A model generated the notes under the pieces. That model was not told the DNA's origin. It was given only the letters and a program-made list of their open reading frames with translations, and did no database searches. The position numbers and the translations under genes are program-made. From Aestuarierythrobacter sp037968495 (GTDB lineage Bacteria; Pseudomonadota; Alphaproteobacteria; Sphingomonadales; Sphingomonadaceae), in assembly GCA_037968495.1 (NCBI GenBank), contig JBBKVP010000002.1, positions 49,843 through 113,842 on the forward strand: a DNA stretch of 64,000 nucleotides. The letters are read 5' to 3'. This document shows positions 17,841 through 24,808 of the stretch, in pieces. Every line of letters starts with the position of its first letter. Position 1 is the first letter of the stretch.

Positions 17841-18860
17841 TTAATTCTTGGCCTTATCGACCAATTGGTTGGCGCTAATCCAGGGCATCATGGCGCGCAG
17901 CTCGGCGCCGGTTTTCTCGATCTGATGCGCTTCGGCCGCCTTGCGGCTTGCCTTCAGCTCAGGCTGGCCCGCGCGATTGTCGAGCACGAAGTCCTTCACG
18001 AAGCGGCCCGACTGAATGTCAGCCAAAACGCGCTTCATCTCGGCTTTGGTTTCATCGGTGATGATCCGCGGGCCGGTCTTGATGTCGCCATATTCCGCCG
18101 TGTTGCTGATGGAATAACGCATGTTGGCGATGCCGCCTTCATACAGCAGATCGACGATCAGCTTGGTTTCGTGCAGGCATTCGAAATAGGCCATTTCGGG
18201 CGCGTATCCGGCCTCGACCAGCGTTTCGAAACCGGCCTGGATCAGATGGGTGATGCCGCCGCACAGGACTGCTTGCTCGCCGAATAGATCGGTTTCGCAT
18301 TCTTCCTTGAAGTTGGTTTCGATGATGCCCGAACGGCCGCCGCCAACACCGCTGGCATAAGCGAGCGCAACGTCATGCGCGTTGCCGCTGGCATCCTGAT
18401 GGACTGCGATCAGGCAAGGGACGCCGCCGCCGCGCTGATATTCGCTTCGCACCGTGTGGCCGGGGCCCTTGGGTGCAATCATGATAACGTCGATATTCGC
18501 AGGTGGTTCGATCAAGCCGAAATGGACGTTGAGCCCATGTGCAAACGCAAGCGCAGCGCCGTCTTTCATGTTGCCCGCAAGATCGTCGGCCCAGATCGCA
18601 GCCTGATTTTCGTCAGGCGCAAGGATCATGAGGATGTCAGCCCATGCAGCCGCATCCTTGTTGCTCATGACCTTAAAGCCGGCTTCTTCGGCCTTGGCGC
18701 GTGTTGCCGAACCTTCGCGCAAGGCGATGGCGACTTCGGAAATACCACTGTCGCGCAGGTTCTGGGCGTGGGCGTGGCCCTGGCTGCCATAGCCGACGAT
18801 GGCGATTTTCTTGCCGGTAACGAGTTTCAGGTCCGCATCGGCGTCGTAATAGACTTTCAT
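17841..18860 (-). CDS. ilvC: Ketol-acid reductoisomerase
   Basis: A 339-residue class I enzyme that isomerises and reduces acetolactate in valine and isoleucine synthesis. The N-terminal Rossmann domain has GYGSQGHAHAQNLRDSG (about residues 24-40) and the alpha-helical knot domain carries FKEECETDLFGEQAVLCGG with the magnesium-binding Asp and Glu. I start at the ATG at 18860 (MKVYYDADADLKLV), which gives the usual length; the extension to 18905 adds unrelated residues. It follows ilvH by 41 bp, so they are probably co-transcribed. Confidence 0.96.
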   Translation of the reverse strand: MKVYYDADADLKLVTGKKIAIVGYGSQGHAHAQNLRDSGISEVAIALREGSATRAKAEEAGFKVMSNKDAAAWADILMILAPDENQAAIWADDLAGNMKDGAALAFAHGLNVHFGLIEPPANIDVIMIAPKGPGHTVRSEYQRGGGVPCLIAVHQDASGNAHDVALAYASGVGGGRSGIIETNFKEECETDLFGEQAVLCGGITHLIQAGFETLVEAGYAPEMAYFECLHETKLIVDLLYEGGIANMRYSISNTAEYGDIKTGPRIITDETKAEMKRVLADIQSGRFVKDFVLDNRAGQPELKASRKAAEAHQIEKTGAELRAMMPWISANQLVDKAKN

Positions 18861-18901
18861 TTCATGTCCTTCTGTCGTGCGCGTGGCACCGTAGTTTGAA
18901 T

Positions 18902-19417
18902 TCAATCCTTGTCAGCGCCGCGGGTCATGCCTGCAACGCCTGTCCGGCCGACTTCGACCAGACCCAATTCACGCATGAGGGCTATGAAATTGTCGATCTT
19001 GTCAGGCGTGCCGGTCAATTCGAAAATGAAGCTGCTGGTGGTTACATCGACTACACTAGCGCGGAATACTTCGCTGAGGCGTAAGGCCTCGACCCGTGCA
19101 TCTCCGACTCCAGCGACTTTGACCAAAGCGAGTTCGCGTTCAACATGAGGTCCGGCTTCGGTCAGGTCGGTCACCTTGTGAACAGGAACCAGCCGCTCTA
19201 GCTGCGCACGGATTTGATCGATAACCGGCGGAGGGCCATTGGTTGCAATAGTGATCCGGCTGATGGCGTGGTCTTCGGAAATATCAGCCACTGTCAGACT
19301 GTCGATATTATAACCGCGCGCGGTGAACATCCCCGCGATGCGCGCGAGAATACCCGCCTCGTTATCGACGACGACGGTAAGAACGTGACGCTCGGATTCT
19401 TGTGTATGGATCTTCAT
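18902..19417 (-). CDS. ilvH: Acetolactate synthase regulatory subunit
   Basis: A 171-residue small subunit with an N-terminal ACT domain (LTVVVDNEAGILARIAGMFTARGYNIDSLTV) that binds valine for feedback control, and a second ACT-like half in the C-terminal region. Its ATG overlaps the ilvI stop by one base (TAATG), coupling translation of the two subunits. Length is typical. Confidence 0.95.
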   Translation of the reverse strand: MKIHTQESERHVLTVVVDNEAGILARIAGMFTARGYNIDSLTVADISEDHAISRITIATNGPPPVIDQIRAQLERLVPVHKVTDLTEAGPHVERELALVKVAGVGDARVEALRLSEVFRASVVDVTTSSFIFELTGTPDKIDNFIALMRELGLVEVGRTGVAGMTRGADKD

Positions 19418-21183
19418 TACACCAGCGCCTTTGCTTCATCGTCCATTGTGCCGCTGGCGACATCGCCGGGCATCAGCATTTCGGTATGCGCCGCGCCGCT
19501 GGGAATCATCGGGAAGCAGTTCGCGTCCTTGGACACCTGACAATCGACAATCACCGGCCCGTCATGCGACATCATCGCTTCGATGCCAGCGTCGAGCTCG
19601 CTTTCGTCCGAGATACGTATACCCTTCCAACCGTAAGCCTCTGCCAGCGCGACAAAGTCGGGCAGGCTGTCGGAATAGCTGTTGGAATAACGGCTTTCAT
19701 AAGTCAGTTCCTGCCATTGGCGGACCATGCCCATATATTCATTGTTGAGGATGAAAATCTTGACCGGCAGGCGGTATTGGCTTGCCGTGCCGAGCTCCTG
19801 AATGTTCATCTGGATCGAGGCTTCTCCGGCAATGTCGATCACCAAAGCATCGGGATCGCCCAATTGCGCGCCGATGGCCGCCGGAAGACCATAACCCATC
19901 GTGCCAAGTCCGCCGCTGGTGAGCCATTTGTTAGGGCCAAAGAACTTGAAATATTGCGCCGCCCACATTTGATGTTGGCCGACCTCGGTCGTGATGATCG
20001 GGTCTTTGTCCTTCGTCAGGGCAAACAGCCGCTCGACTGCCTTTTGCGGCATGATCTCGCCAGCCTTCTCGGTAAAGGCCAGAGAATCCCGTGCGCGCCA
20101 ACCGGCAATGCGCGATTGCCATTCGCCGAGGTCGCGCGGTTTGCGGTTGCCCCATGCTGTGATCAACTGTTCCAGAACCGTGGCGCAATCGCTTACAATT
20201 CCCAGCTCAACCGGAACGATCTTATTGATCGAAGCGCGGTCGATATCGATGTGGATCTTCTTTGAATGCGGGGAGAATGCATCGAGCCTGCCAGTCACGC
20301 GGTCATCAAATCGCGCACCGATATTCACCATTACATCGCAGCGATTCATAGCCAGATTGGCTTCATAAGTGCCATGCATACCCAGCATGCCCAGCCAGTC
20401 AGGATGATCGGCAGGAAACGCCCCGAGACCCATCAAAGTCGATGTAACAGGCGCTCCGGTCAGTTTCTGAAACTCACGCAGCAATTCGGACGCTTTCGGC
20501 CCAGAATTGATGATGCCGCCGCCAGTGTAAAAGATCGGTGCCTCGGCATTCGCGATCATCTCGATAGCAGCAGCGATTTCGTGGTCTTCGCCAGCCATGC
20601 GCGGCTGATAGCGCGATGATGCCATCGGCGATGCGCCACCCTCAGCATCCCATTCGGCCAAAGCAACTTGCACGTCCTTGGGAATATCGACCAACACAGG
20701 TCCGGGGCGGCCGGTTGTCGCGATACGGAATGCCTCCGCAATTGTCGGGCCAAGCGCTGCCGGGTCTTTAACGAGGTAATTATGCTTCGTGCAATGGCGC
20801 GTGATGCCGATGATGTCAGCTTCTTGGAACGCGTCCGTCCCGATCAGACCAGTGGCAACCTGTCCGGTGATGATGACCATCGGAATGGAGTCCATGAACG
20901 CGTCGGCAATTCCGGTAACAGCGTTGGTCGCGCCGGGGCCTGAGGTAACCAGAACAACGCCAGGCTTGCCGGTGGAGCGCGCATAGCCCTCTGCTGCATG
21001 GGCAGCGCCGGCTTCTGCGCGCACCAAAATGTGGCGTAGGCGTTTGTCGCTGAACAACTCGTCATAGATCGGCAAAACAGCACCGCCCGGATAGCCGAAG
21101 ACGAATTCGACACCCTGCTGGACGAGGCTCTCGACCAGAATTTGTGCGCCGCTGCGCTCTGCTATCGTCTTAACGTCCGACAT
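19417..21183 (-). CDS. ilvI: Acetolactate synthase catalytic subunit
   Basis: A 588-residue thiamine-diphosphate enzyme that forms acetolactate and acetohydroxybutyrate. Motifs: GYPGGAVLPIYDEL with the catalytic Glu in the RAEAGAAHAAEGYAR segment, VTSGPGATNAVTGIADA, and the ThDP motif around GDPDALVIDIAGEASIQMNIQELGTASQYRLPVKIFILNNEYMGMV. In the ThDP motif the usual GDG is read here as IAGEAS, the same substitution seen in many alphaproteobacterial enzymes. Immediately upstream lies a strong hairpin with a U-tract (21204-21239). Confidence 0.95.
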   Translation of the reverse strand: MSDVKTIAERSGAQILVESLVQQGVEFVFGYPGGAVLPIYDELFSDKRLRHILVRAEAGAAHAAEGYARSTGKPGVVLVTSGPGATNAVTGIADAFMDSIPMVIITGQVATGLIGTDAFQEADIIGITRHCTKHNYLVKDPAALGPTIAEAFRIATTGRPGPVLVDIPKDVQVALAEWDAEGGASPMASSRYQPRMAGEDHEIAAAIEMIANAEAPIFYTGGGIINSGPKASELLREFQKLTGAPVTSTLMGLGAFPADHPDWLGMLGMHGTYEANLAMNRCDVMVNIGARFDDRVTGRLDAFSPHSKKIHIDIDRASINKIVPVELGIVSDCATVLEQLITAWGNRKPRDLGEWQSRIAGWRARDSLAFTEKAGEIMPQKAVERLFALTKDKDPIITTEVGQHQMWAAQYFKFFGPNKWLTSGGLGTMGYGLPAAIGAQLGDPDALVIDIAGEASIQMNIQELGTASQYRLPVKIFILNNEYMGMVRQWQELTYESRYSNSYSDSLPDFVALAEAYGWKGIRISDESELDAGIEAMMSHDGPVIVDCQVSKDANCFPMIPSGAAHTEMLMPGDVASGTMDDEAKALV

Positions 21184-21203
21184 TTGAGTGTCCCGGATTT
21201 CCT

Positions 21204-21239
21204 AAAAAATGCGGCCCGACGCATACAATGCACCGGGCC
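21204..21239 (-). terminator. Intrinsic terminator or ilv attenuator
   Basis: In the minus-strand RNA the stem GGCCCGGTGCAT / ATGCGTCGGGCC (12 pairs including two G-U) has a UGU loop and is followed by GCAUUUUUU. It lies 20 nt before the ilvI start and 49 nt after the miaA stop. It can end miaA transcripts. Because it also lies between a TTGACA element and ilvI it may act as an attenuator of the ilvIHC operon. Confidence 0.8.
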
Positions 21240-21252
21240 ATTAGTTGATGAC

Positions 21253-21281
21253 GCGTTACGGATATGAATATATCGTGTCAA
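21253..21281 (-). promoter_or_regulatory. Possible ilvIH promoter
   Basis: A consensus -35 TTGACA (complement of 21276-21281) lies just past the miaA stop. At 17-bp spacing the -10 would be TAACGC (complement of 21253-21258), a weak match. Transcripts starting here would enter the terminator-like hairpin at 21204-21239 before ilvI. Confidence 0.4.
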
Positions 21282-21287
21282 CCACTT

Positions 21288-22244
21288 TTATTGTAATAAT
21301 CCTTCAAAATAGTTATACAAAACGCAATTATAAGACTCAGTTACGTGCCATATGTCTGGTGGCTGGTTGCGGAACCATGTAAATTGCCGCTTGGCGTACT
21401 GCCGCGTCGAAAGCTGTCCGGCCGCGATCATGTCCTCGCGGGTCATATCATTCGCCAGCCAGCTAGCAATTTCTCTCACGCCGATTGCTCGCATGACTGG
21501 CAAGGCGGGGTCTAACTTGCGCGCGACCAACGCTCTCACCTCATTTACGGCACCCCGTTCCAGCATCGCCTCAAACCGTGCATCGCAGCGAGCCTGCACT
21601 TCCACGCGGTCAGGCCGCAAGATCAGTGGATATAGAGTTACTTCGTCTGCAATCCCGCCGCTGATTTCGCCATGCCAATCGGTCATGGTCTTGCCGGTGG
21701 AGCGAACGACCTCCAACGCTCGGCAAGTGCGGGATGTGTCAGCGGGGGCGAGACGCGAGGCGGCTTCAGGGTCTTCCACTTCCAGCGCGACGCGGGCATC
21801 GACCTGATCCAGCGCGCGCACTTCTTCCCTTATTGCGGGATCGATTTCGGGGATCGGCGCGATCCCATCGAGCAACGTCCGGATATAGAGGCCTGTGCCG
21901 CCGACGAGTATCGGGACGCCCCTGGATGAATGGACGTCTGCAATTTCGCGCTTTGCCGCCGCCGCCCAATCTGCCGCCGAGCAAGCCGTCGCCCCGTCCC
22001 AGCTGCCGAACAGGCGGTGCTCGATGCCGCCCATTTCTTCTTCGGAAGGCCGAGCGCTGAGGACGGACAAGTCGGCATAGACCTGCGCGCTGTCGCAATT
22101 GATCACTACTGCCAATCGCTCGCGAGCCTCCACAGCCTGCGCCAACCGAACCGCCAAATGGCTCTTGCCGCTCGCGGTTGGCCCTGCGATGAGCGCCAGC
22201 GGCGGTTTCTCGCCGGAATCAATCGGAGTTGCGGGCATGCTCAT
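21288..22244 (-). CDS. miaA: tRNA dimethylallyltransferase
   Basis: A 318-residue enzyme that adds the isopentenyl group to A37 of tRNAs reading UNN codons. It begins near MSMPATPIDSGEKPPLALIAGPTASGKS, the P-loop characteristic of MiaA, and includes DSAQVYADLSVLSARPS, LVGGTGLYIRTLLDG and the C-terminal TRQYAKRQFTWFRNQP motif. The frame stays open to 22574, but the extra 110 residues are antisense to serB and are rejected. The start (22244, or 22238) overlaps the serB start, so the two genes diverge with overlapping 5' ends. Confidence 0.93.
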   Translation of the reverse strand: MSMPATPIDSGEKPPLALIAGPTASGKSHLAVRLAQAVEARERLAVVINCDSAQVYADLSVLSARPSEEEMGGIEHRLFGSWDGATACSAADWAAAAKREIADVHSSRGVPILVGGTGLYIRTLLDGIAPIPEIDPAIREEVRALDQVDARVALEVEDPEAASRLAPADTSRTCRALEVVRSTGKTMTDWHGEISGGIADEVTLYPLILRPDRVEVQARCDARFEAMLERGAVNEVRALVARKLDPALPVMRAIGVREIASWLANDMTREDMIAAGQLSTRQYAKRQFTWFRNQPPDIWHVTESYNCVLYNYFEGLLQ

Positions 22245-23121
22245 AGCGCGGCTGATAGCAGATGTGGACGGGCTTGAAACACGTCTTGAGAAAGCGCGCG
22301 CTGCTTTGGCCGCGAAAGGCATGGCGATTGCAGAGGCCGGAATGCTCGAATTCTGCGGCGATGTGCTGGAAATTAGCCTGCCGGATGGTGATGCATCTGA
22401 CTTGCGCGACATCATCGATGCCCACTTCGCGCCCTCCGATATGCTGGTGAGTGATACGCCAATTCGCGTGCCGCACCTGCTGGTATCTGACATGGATTCC
22501 ACCATGATCAAGGAGGAGTGCATCGATGAGCTGGCGGATTTCGCTGGCCTAAAAGATAAGATATCCGCGATCACGGAACGCGCAATGCAAGGCGAGATCG
22601 AGTTTGAGGCGGCTTTGCGCGAACGTGTGATGTTGCTCGCCGGATTGGACGAAAGCGCAATCGATCAATGTCTCGCCGAGCGGATCGAACCAATGACAGG
22701 CGCGCGGACTTTGGTGGCGACGTTAAAGTCGAAAGGTTGCCGGACAGTGCTGGTAACCGGTGGCTTCCATCACTTCGCCGATCCATTGGCCGAGCTGATC
22801 GGCTTCGAACGTGCGGTCGGCAATCGTCTAGGTGTGGCGGATGGGAAGCTCACCGGCGAGCTGGACGGGCCCATTAGTGATGCCTCAACTAAAGAACGCA
22901 CTTTGCGCGAAGAGGTGGCCAAGTTGGGTAACAACGCCGTGTCGCTAGGGCTAGGTGATGGGGCGAACGATATTCCGATGCTTCAGGCGGCAGATTTTGG
23001 CCTCGCTTTTTCCGCTAAACCAATTGCGCGCAAAGCGGCGGACGGCTGGATTGATCGCGGTGATTTAACAGCTGTGCTAAAATTGCTGGGAATCCCGCAG
23101 TCGGAATGGGTTGCAAAATAA
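22237..23121 (+). CDS. serB: Phosphoserine phosphatase
   Basis: A 294-residue HAD-superfamily enzyme that performs the last step of serine synthesis. The start is the ATG at 22237 (MLIARLIADVDGLE), which gives an N-terminal ACT-like region as in SerB of proteobacteria; an upstream extension to 22099 would lie inside miaA. HAD motifs: DMDSTMI (nucleophile Asp), VTGGFHHFADP, and LGLGDGANDIPML. It lies divergent from miaA with a 2-8 bp overlap of start codons, so its promoter must lie inside miaA. Confidence 0.94.
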   Translation: MLIARLIADVDGLETRLEKARAALAAKGMAIAEAGMLEFCGDVLEISLPDGDASDLRDIIDAHFAPSDMLVSDTPIRVPHLLVSDMDSTMIKEECIDELADFAGLKDKISAITERAMQGEIEFEAALRERVMLLAGLDESAIDQCLAERIEPMTGARTLVATLKSKGCRTVLVTGGFHHFADPLAELIGFERAVGNRLGVADGKLTGELDGPISDASTKERTLREEVAKLGNNAVSLGLGDGANDIPMLQAADFGLAFSAKPIARKAADGWIDRGDLTAVLKLLGIPQSEWVAK

Positions 23122-23178
23122 GACTGGACTTTGGGGTGTTCGGGCTTTATTAACACTGATGTTAGTAAGGATGGAATT

Positions 23179-24018
23179 ATGACACAGGCACTCACAACTC
23201 CGACCACTGGTACGCCCGCCGAAACCGGCCCGGACGGCACTTTGCTGTTCCATCCTGATCGTCCGCTGCTCAAGAAGCGCCCGCTAAAGGCGTGGGGCCA
23301 TTTCCGTGAGCTGTTGAAAGACAAAGAGAACACGGCTGAAGTGTTCAACATCTTTGAGTCGCTGCCGTCGACGGACGTGGTGCCACGCGCCCGTGCCTTC
23401 AATCTGAGCGAAGAGGGGCAGCGCATTCGTGCCAGCGAGCCCTATCTTCCCACGATGCTCGATGATCACGATGCTTTGCGCAAACTGCCCGATGACAGCG
23501 TGGCGCACTCCTATCTGCATTTCATGGAAAGCCAGGGACTGAGCGCTGCCGGATTGGTCGCAGAATATGACAGTTTCGTCGGTGATCGGCAGAAATTAGA
23601 CGATCTATTTATCTGGTACATGAACCGCTACCGCGACACGCATGATTTGCTGCATGTGTTGACCGGCTACAGCCGTGATGCACTTGGCGAACAATGCGTA
23701 TTGGCCTTTACTCACGGCCAGAACGGCGGCCTGGGCAACTTGTTTATCGCTTACGCCGGCGGATACCATATGCGTAAAACTGTCCAAAGCAAGGCGCCTG
23801 TAATTGCAGCCATTCGTGAAGCGCAGAAGCAAGGCAGGGCCTGCCCGCGCATCGCCGATATGCCGATCCGCGAATTGCTCGCCCGTCCGCTGGATGAGGT
23901 CCGCAAGGAATTCAACATCACACCGCCAGTGACTTATAAGAAGTGTCATGCAGTGTGGAAATCCGAGGGTATCGATCCCTACAATTTGCTGCTGACTACT
24001 GATAAGAAAGCCGCCTAA
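23179..24018 (+). CDS. Ubiquinone biosynthesis Coq4-family protein
   Basis: A 279-residue Coq4-type protein. The family's zinc/metal motif HDxxH-x11-E is exact: HDLLH followed by eleven residues and Glu (around residue 157). Coq4 organises ubiquinone synthesis and, in some bacteria, catalyses oxidative decarboxylation at C1 of the ring. I start at the ATG at 23179 (MTQALTTPT) because of spacing from the previous stop and the family's N-terminus; an alternative begins at 23131. It follows serB by 57 bp on the same strand. Length is longer than the yeast core. Confidence 0.82.
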   Translation: MTQALTTPTTGTPAETGPDGTLLFHPDRPLLKKRPLKAWGHFRELLKDKENTAEVFNIFESLPSTDVVPRARAFNLSEEGQRIRASEPYLPTMLDDHDALRKLPDDSVAHSYLHFMESQGLSAAGLVAEYDSFVGDRQKLDDLFIWYMNRYRDTHDLLHVLTGYSRDALGEQCVLAFTHGQNGGLGNLFIAYAGGYHMRKTVQSKAPVIAAIREAQKQGRACPRIADMPIRELLARPLDEVRKEFNITPPVTYKKCHAVWKSEGIDPYNLLLTTDKKAA

Positions 24019-24021
24019 CTT

Positions 24022-24107
24022 ACCGTCATCCCAGCGAAGGCTGGGATCGCTCTCAATTAAAGTTGAACAATACGGCCAGCGGCCCCAGCCTTCGCTGGGG
24101 TGACGGT
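24022..24107. repeat. Palindromic repeat (REP-like) between convergent genes
   Basis: ACCGTCATCCCAGCGAAGG... (24022-24046) and its reverse complement at 24083-24107 form a near-perfect 25-bp inverted repeat with one mismatch, around a loop of about 36 nt. Each half also contains its own small palindrome CCCAGCGAAGGCTGGG. This unit, starting CGTCATCCCAGCGAAGGCTGGG, is a familiar dispersed repeat in sphingomonads (from memory). It probably serves as the terminator for coq4 and the nitroreductase gene. Confidence 0.8.
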
Positions 24108-24109
24108 TA

Positions 24110-24808
24110 CTAAAGCCAGCTAGCAATCTGCGTTAGCGGCTTTTTCTTCAGCGCATGTTCCGGCACGATCGCATCAGACGACGCAAGACCCACCACTACA
24201 ATCATCAGCGGCTTTTCATCCTTCGGGCGTCCGCAGATGTCGCGTAGGAAGCCCATGGGTGACGGCGTGTGTGTCAGCGTGGCTAGCCCCGCCTCGTGCA
24301 AGGTCGAAATCAGCATCCCGCAGGCAAGGCCGACGCTTTCATTGACGTAGTAATTCTGCGTCTCGCCATCTTCCTCAATCCCTCCCTTGCGCTGGGCAAA
24401 GCAGACAATCAGCCACGGCGCAGTCTCAAGAAATGGCTTCTTGTCGTCTGTGCCAATCGGATCAAGCGCGCCAAGCCATTCTTCGCTCGCCTTCGGCTTG
24501 TCGCCATCAGCACCGTAAAAGCGCCGCTCCTCCACCTCAGCCGCCTCACGGATCGCACGCTTCTTTTCCGCCGATCCAATAACCGCAAAATGCCAAGGCT
24601 GATGGTTTGCGCCATTGGGCGCAGTTCCGGCGGCGCGGATGGCGTTTTCGATAACTTCGCGCGGGACAGGCTGGTCAGTGAAGTCGCGGCATGAACGGCG
24701 GGTCTTCAGGCGTTCGAATGCGGCCTCGGCACGCCTGATGCGCTCTTCGTCCGATAGTTCGGGGAGCTTTGGGTAGGGCTGAAAACCCTCGCTCAAGTGG
24801 CCATCCAA
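24110..24808 (-). CDS. Nitroreductase family protein (iodotyrosine deiodinase-like)
   Basis: A 232-residue FMN-dependent protein of the nitroreductase fold. FMN-binding residues are in RLKTRRSCRDFTDQPVP (about residues 33-48) and APNGANHQPWHFAVI. The lid-type segment LATLTHTPSPMGFLRDICGRP matches the iodotyrosine deiodinase-like branch, which can dehalogenate halotyrosines; general nitroreductase activity is the safer statement. The start overlaps the end of purL by 16 bp, so the gene is probably co-transcribed with purL. Confidence 0.85.
   Translation of the reverse strand: MDGHLSEGFQPYPKLPELSDEERIRRAEAAFERLKTRRSCRDFTDQPVPREVIENAIRAAGTAPNGANHQPWHFAVIGSAEKKRAIREAAEVEERRFYGADGDKPKASEEWLGALDPIGTDDKKPFLETAPWLIVCFAQRKGGIEEDGETQNYYVNESVGLACGMLISTLHEAGLATLTHTPSPMGFLRDICGRPKDEKPLMIVVVGLASSDAIVPEHALKKKPLTQIASWL

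Noticed and set aside
19417..21183. Loss of function in ilvI from the altered GDG thiamine motif.
   Set aside because: The rest of the motif and the catalytic Glu region are intact, and alphaproteobacterial enzymes can show IAGEAS here.
21204..21239. A leader-like frame starting ATGGCCCGGTGCATTGTATG within the hairpin before ilvI (Ile-Val-Cys-Val).
   Set aside because: It overlaps the terminator stem and runs into the ilvI start; only three relevant codons, so it does not support an ilv leader peptide.
22245..22574. N-terminal extension of miaA to 22574.
   Set aside because: The 110 extra residues are antisense to serB, low in complexity, and precede a clear P-loop start.
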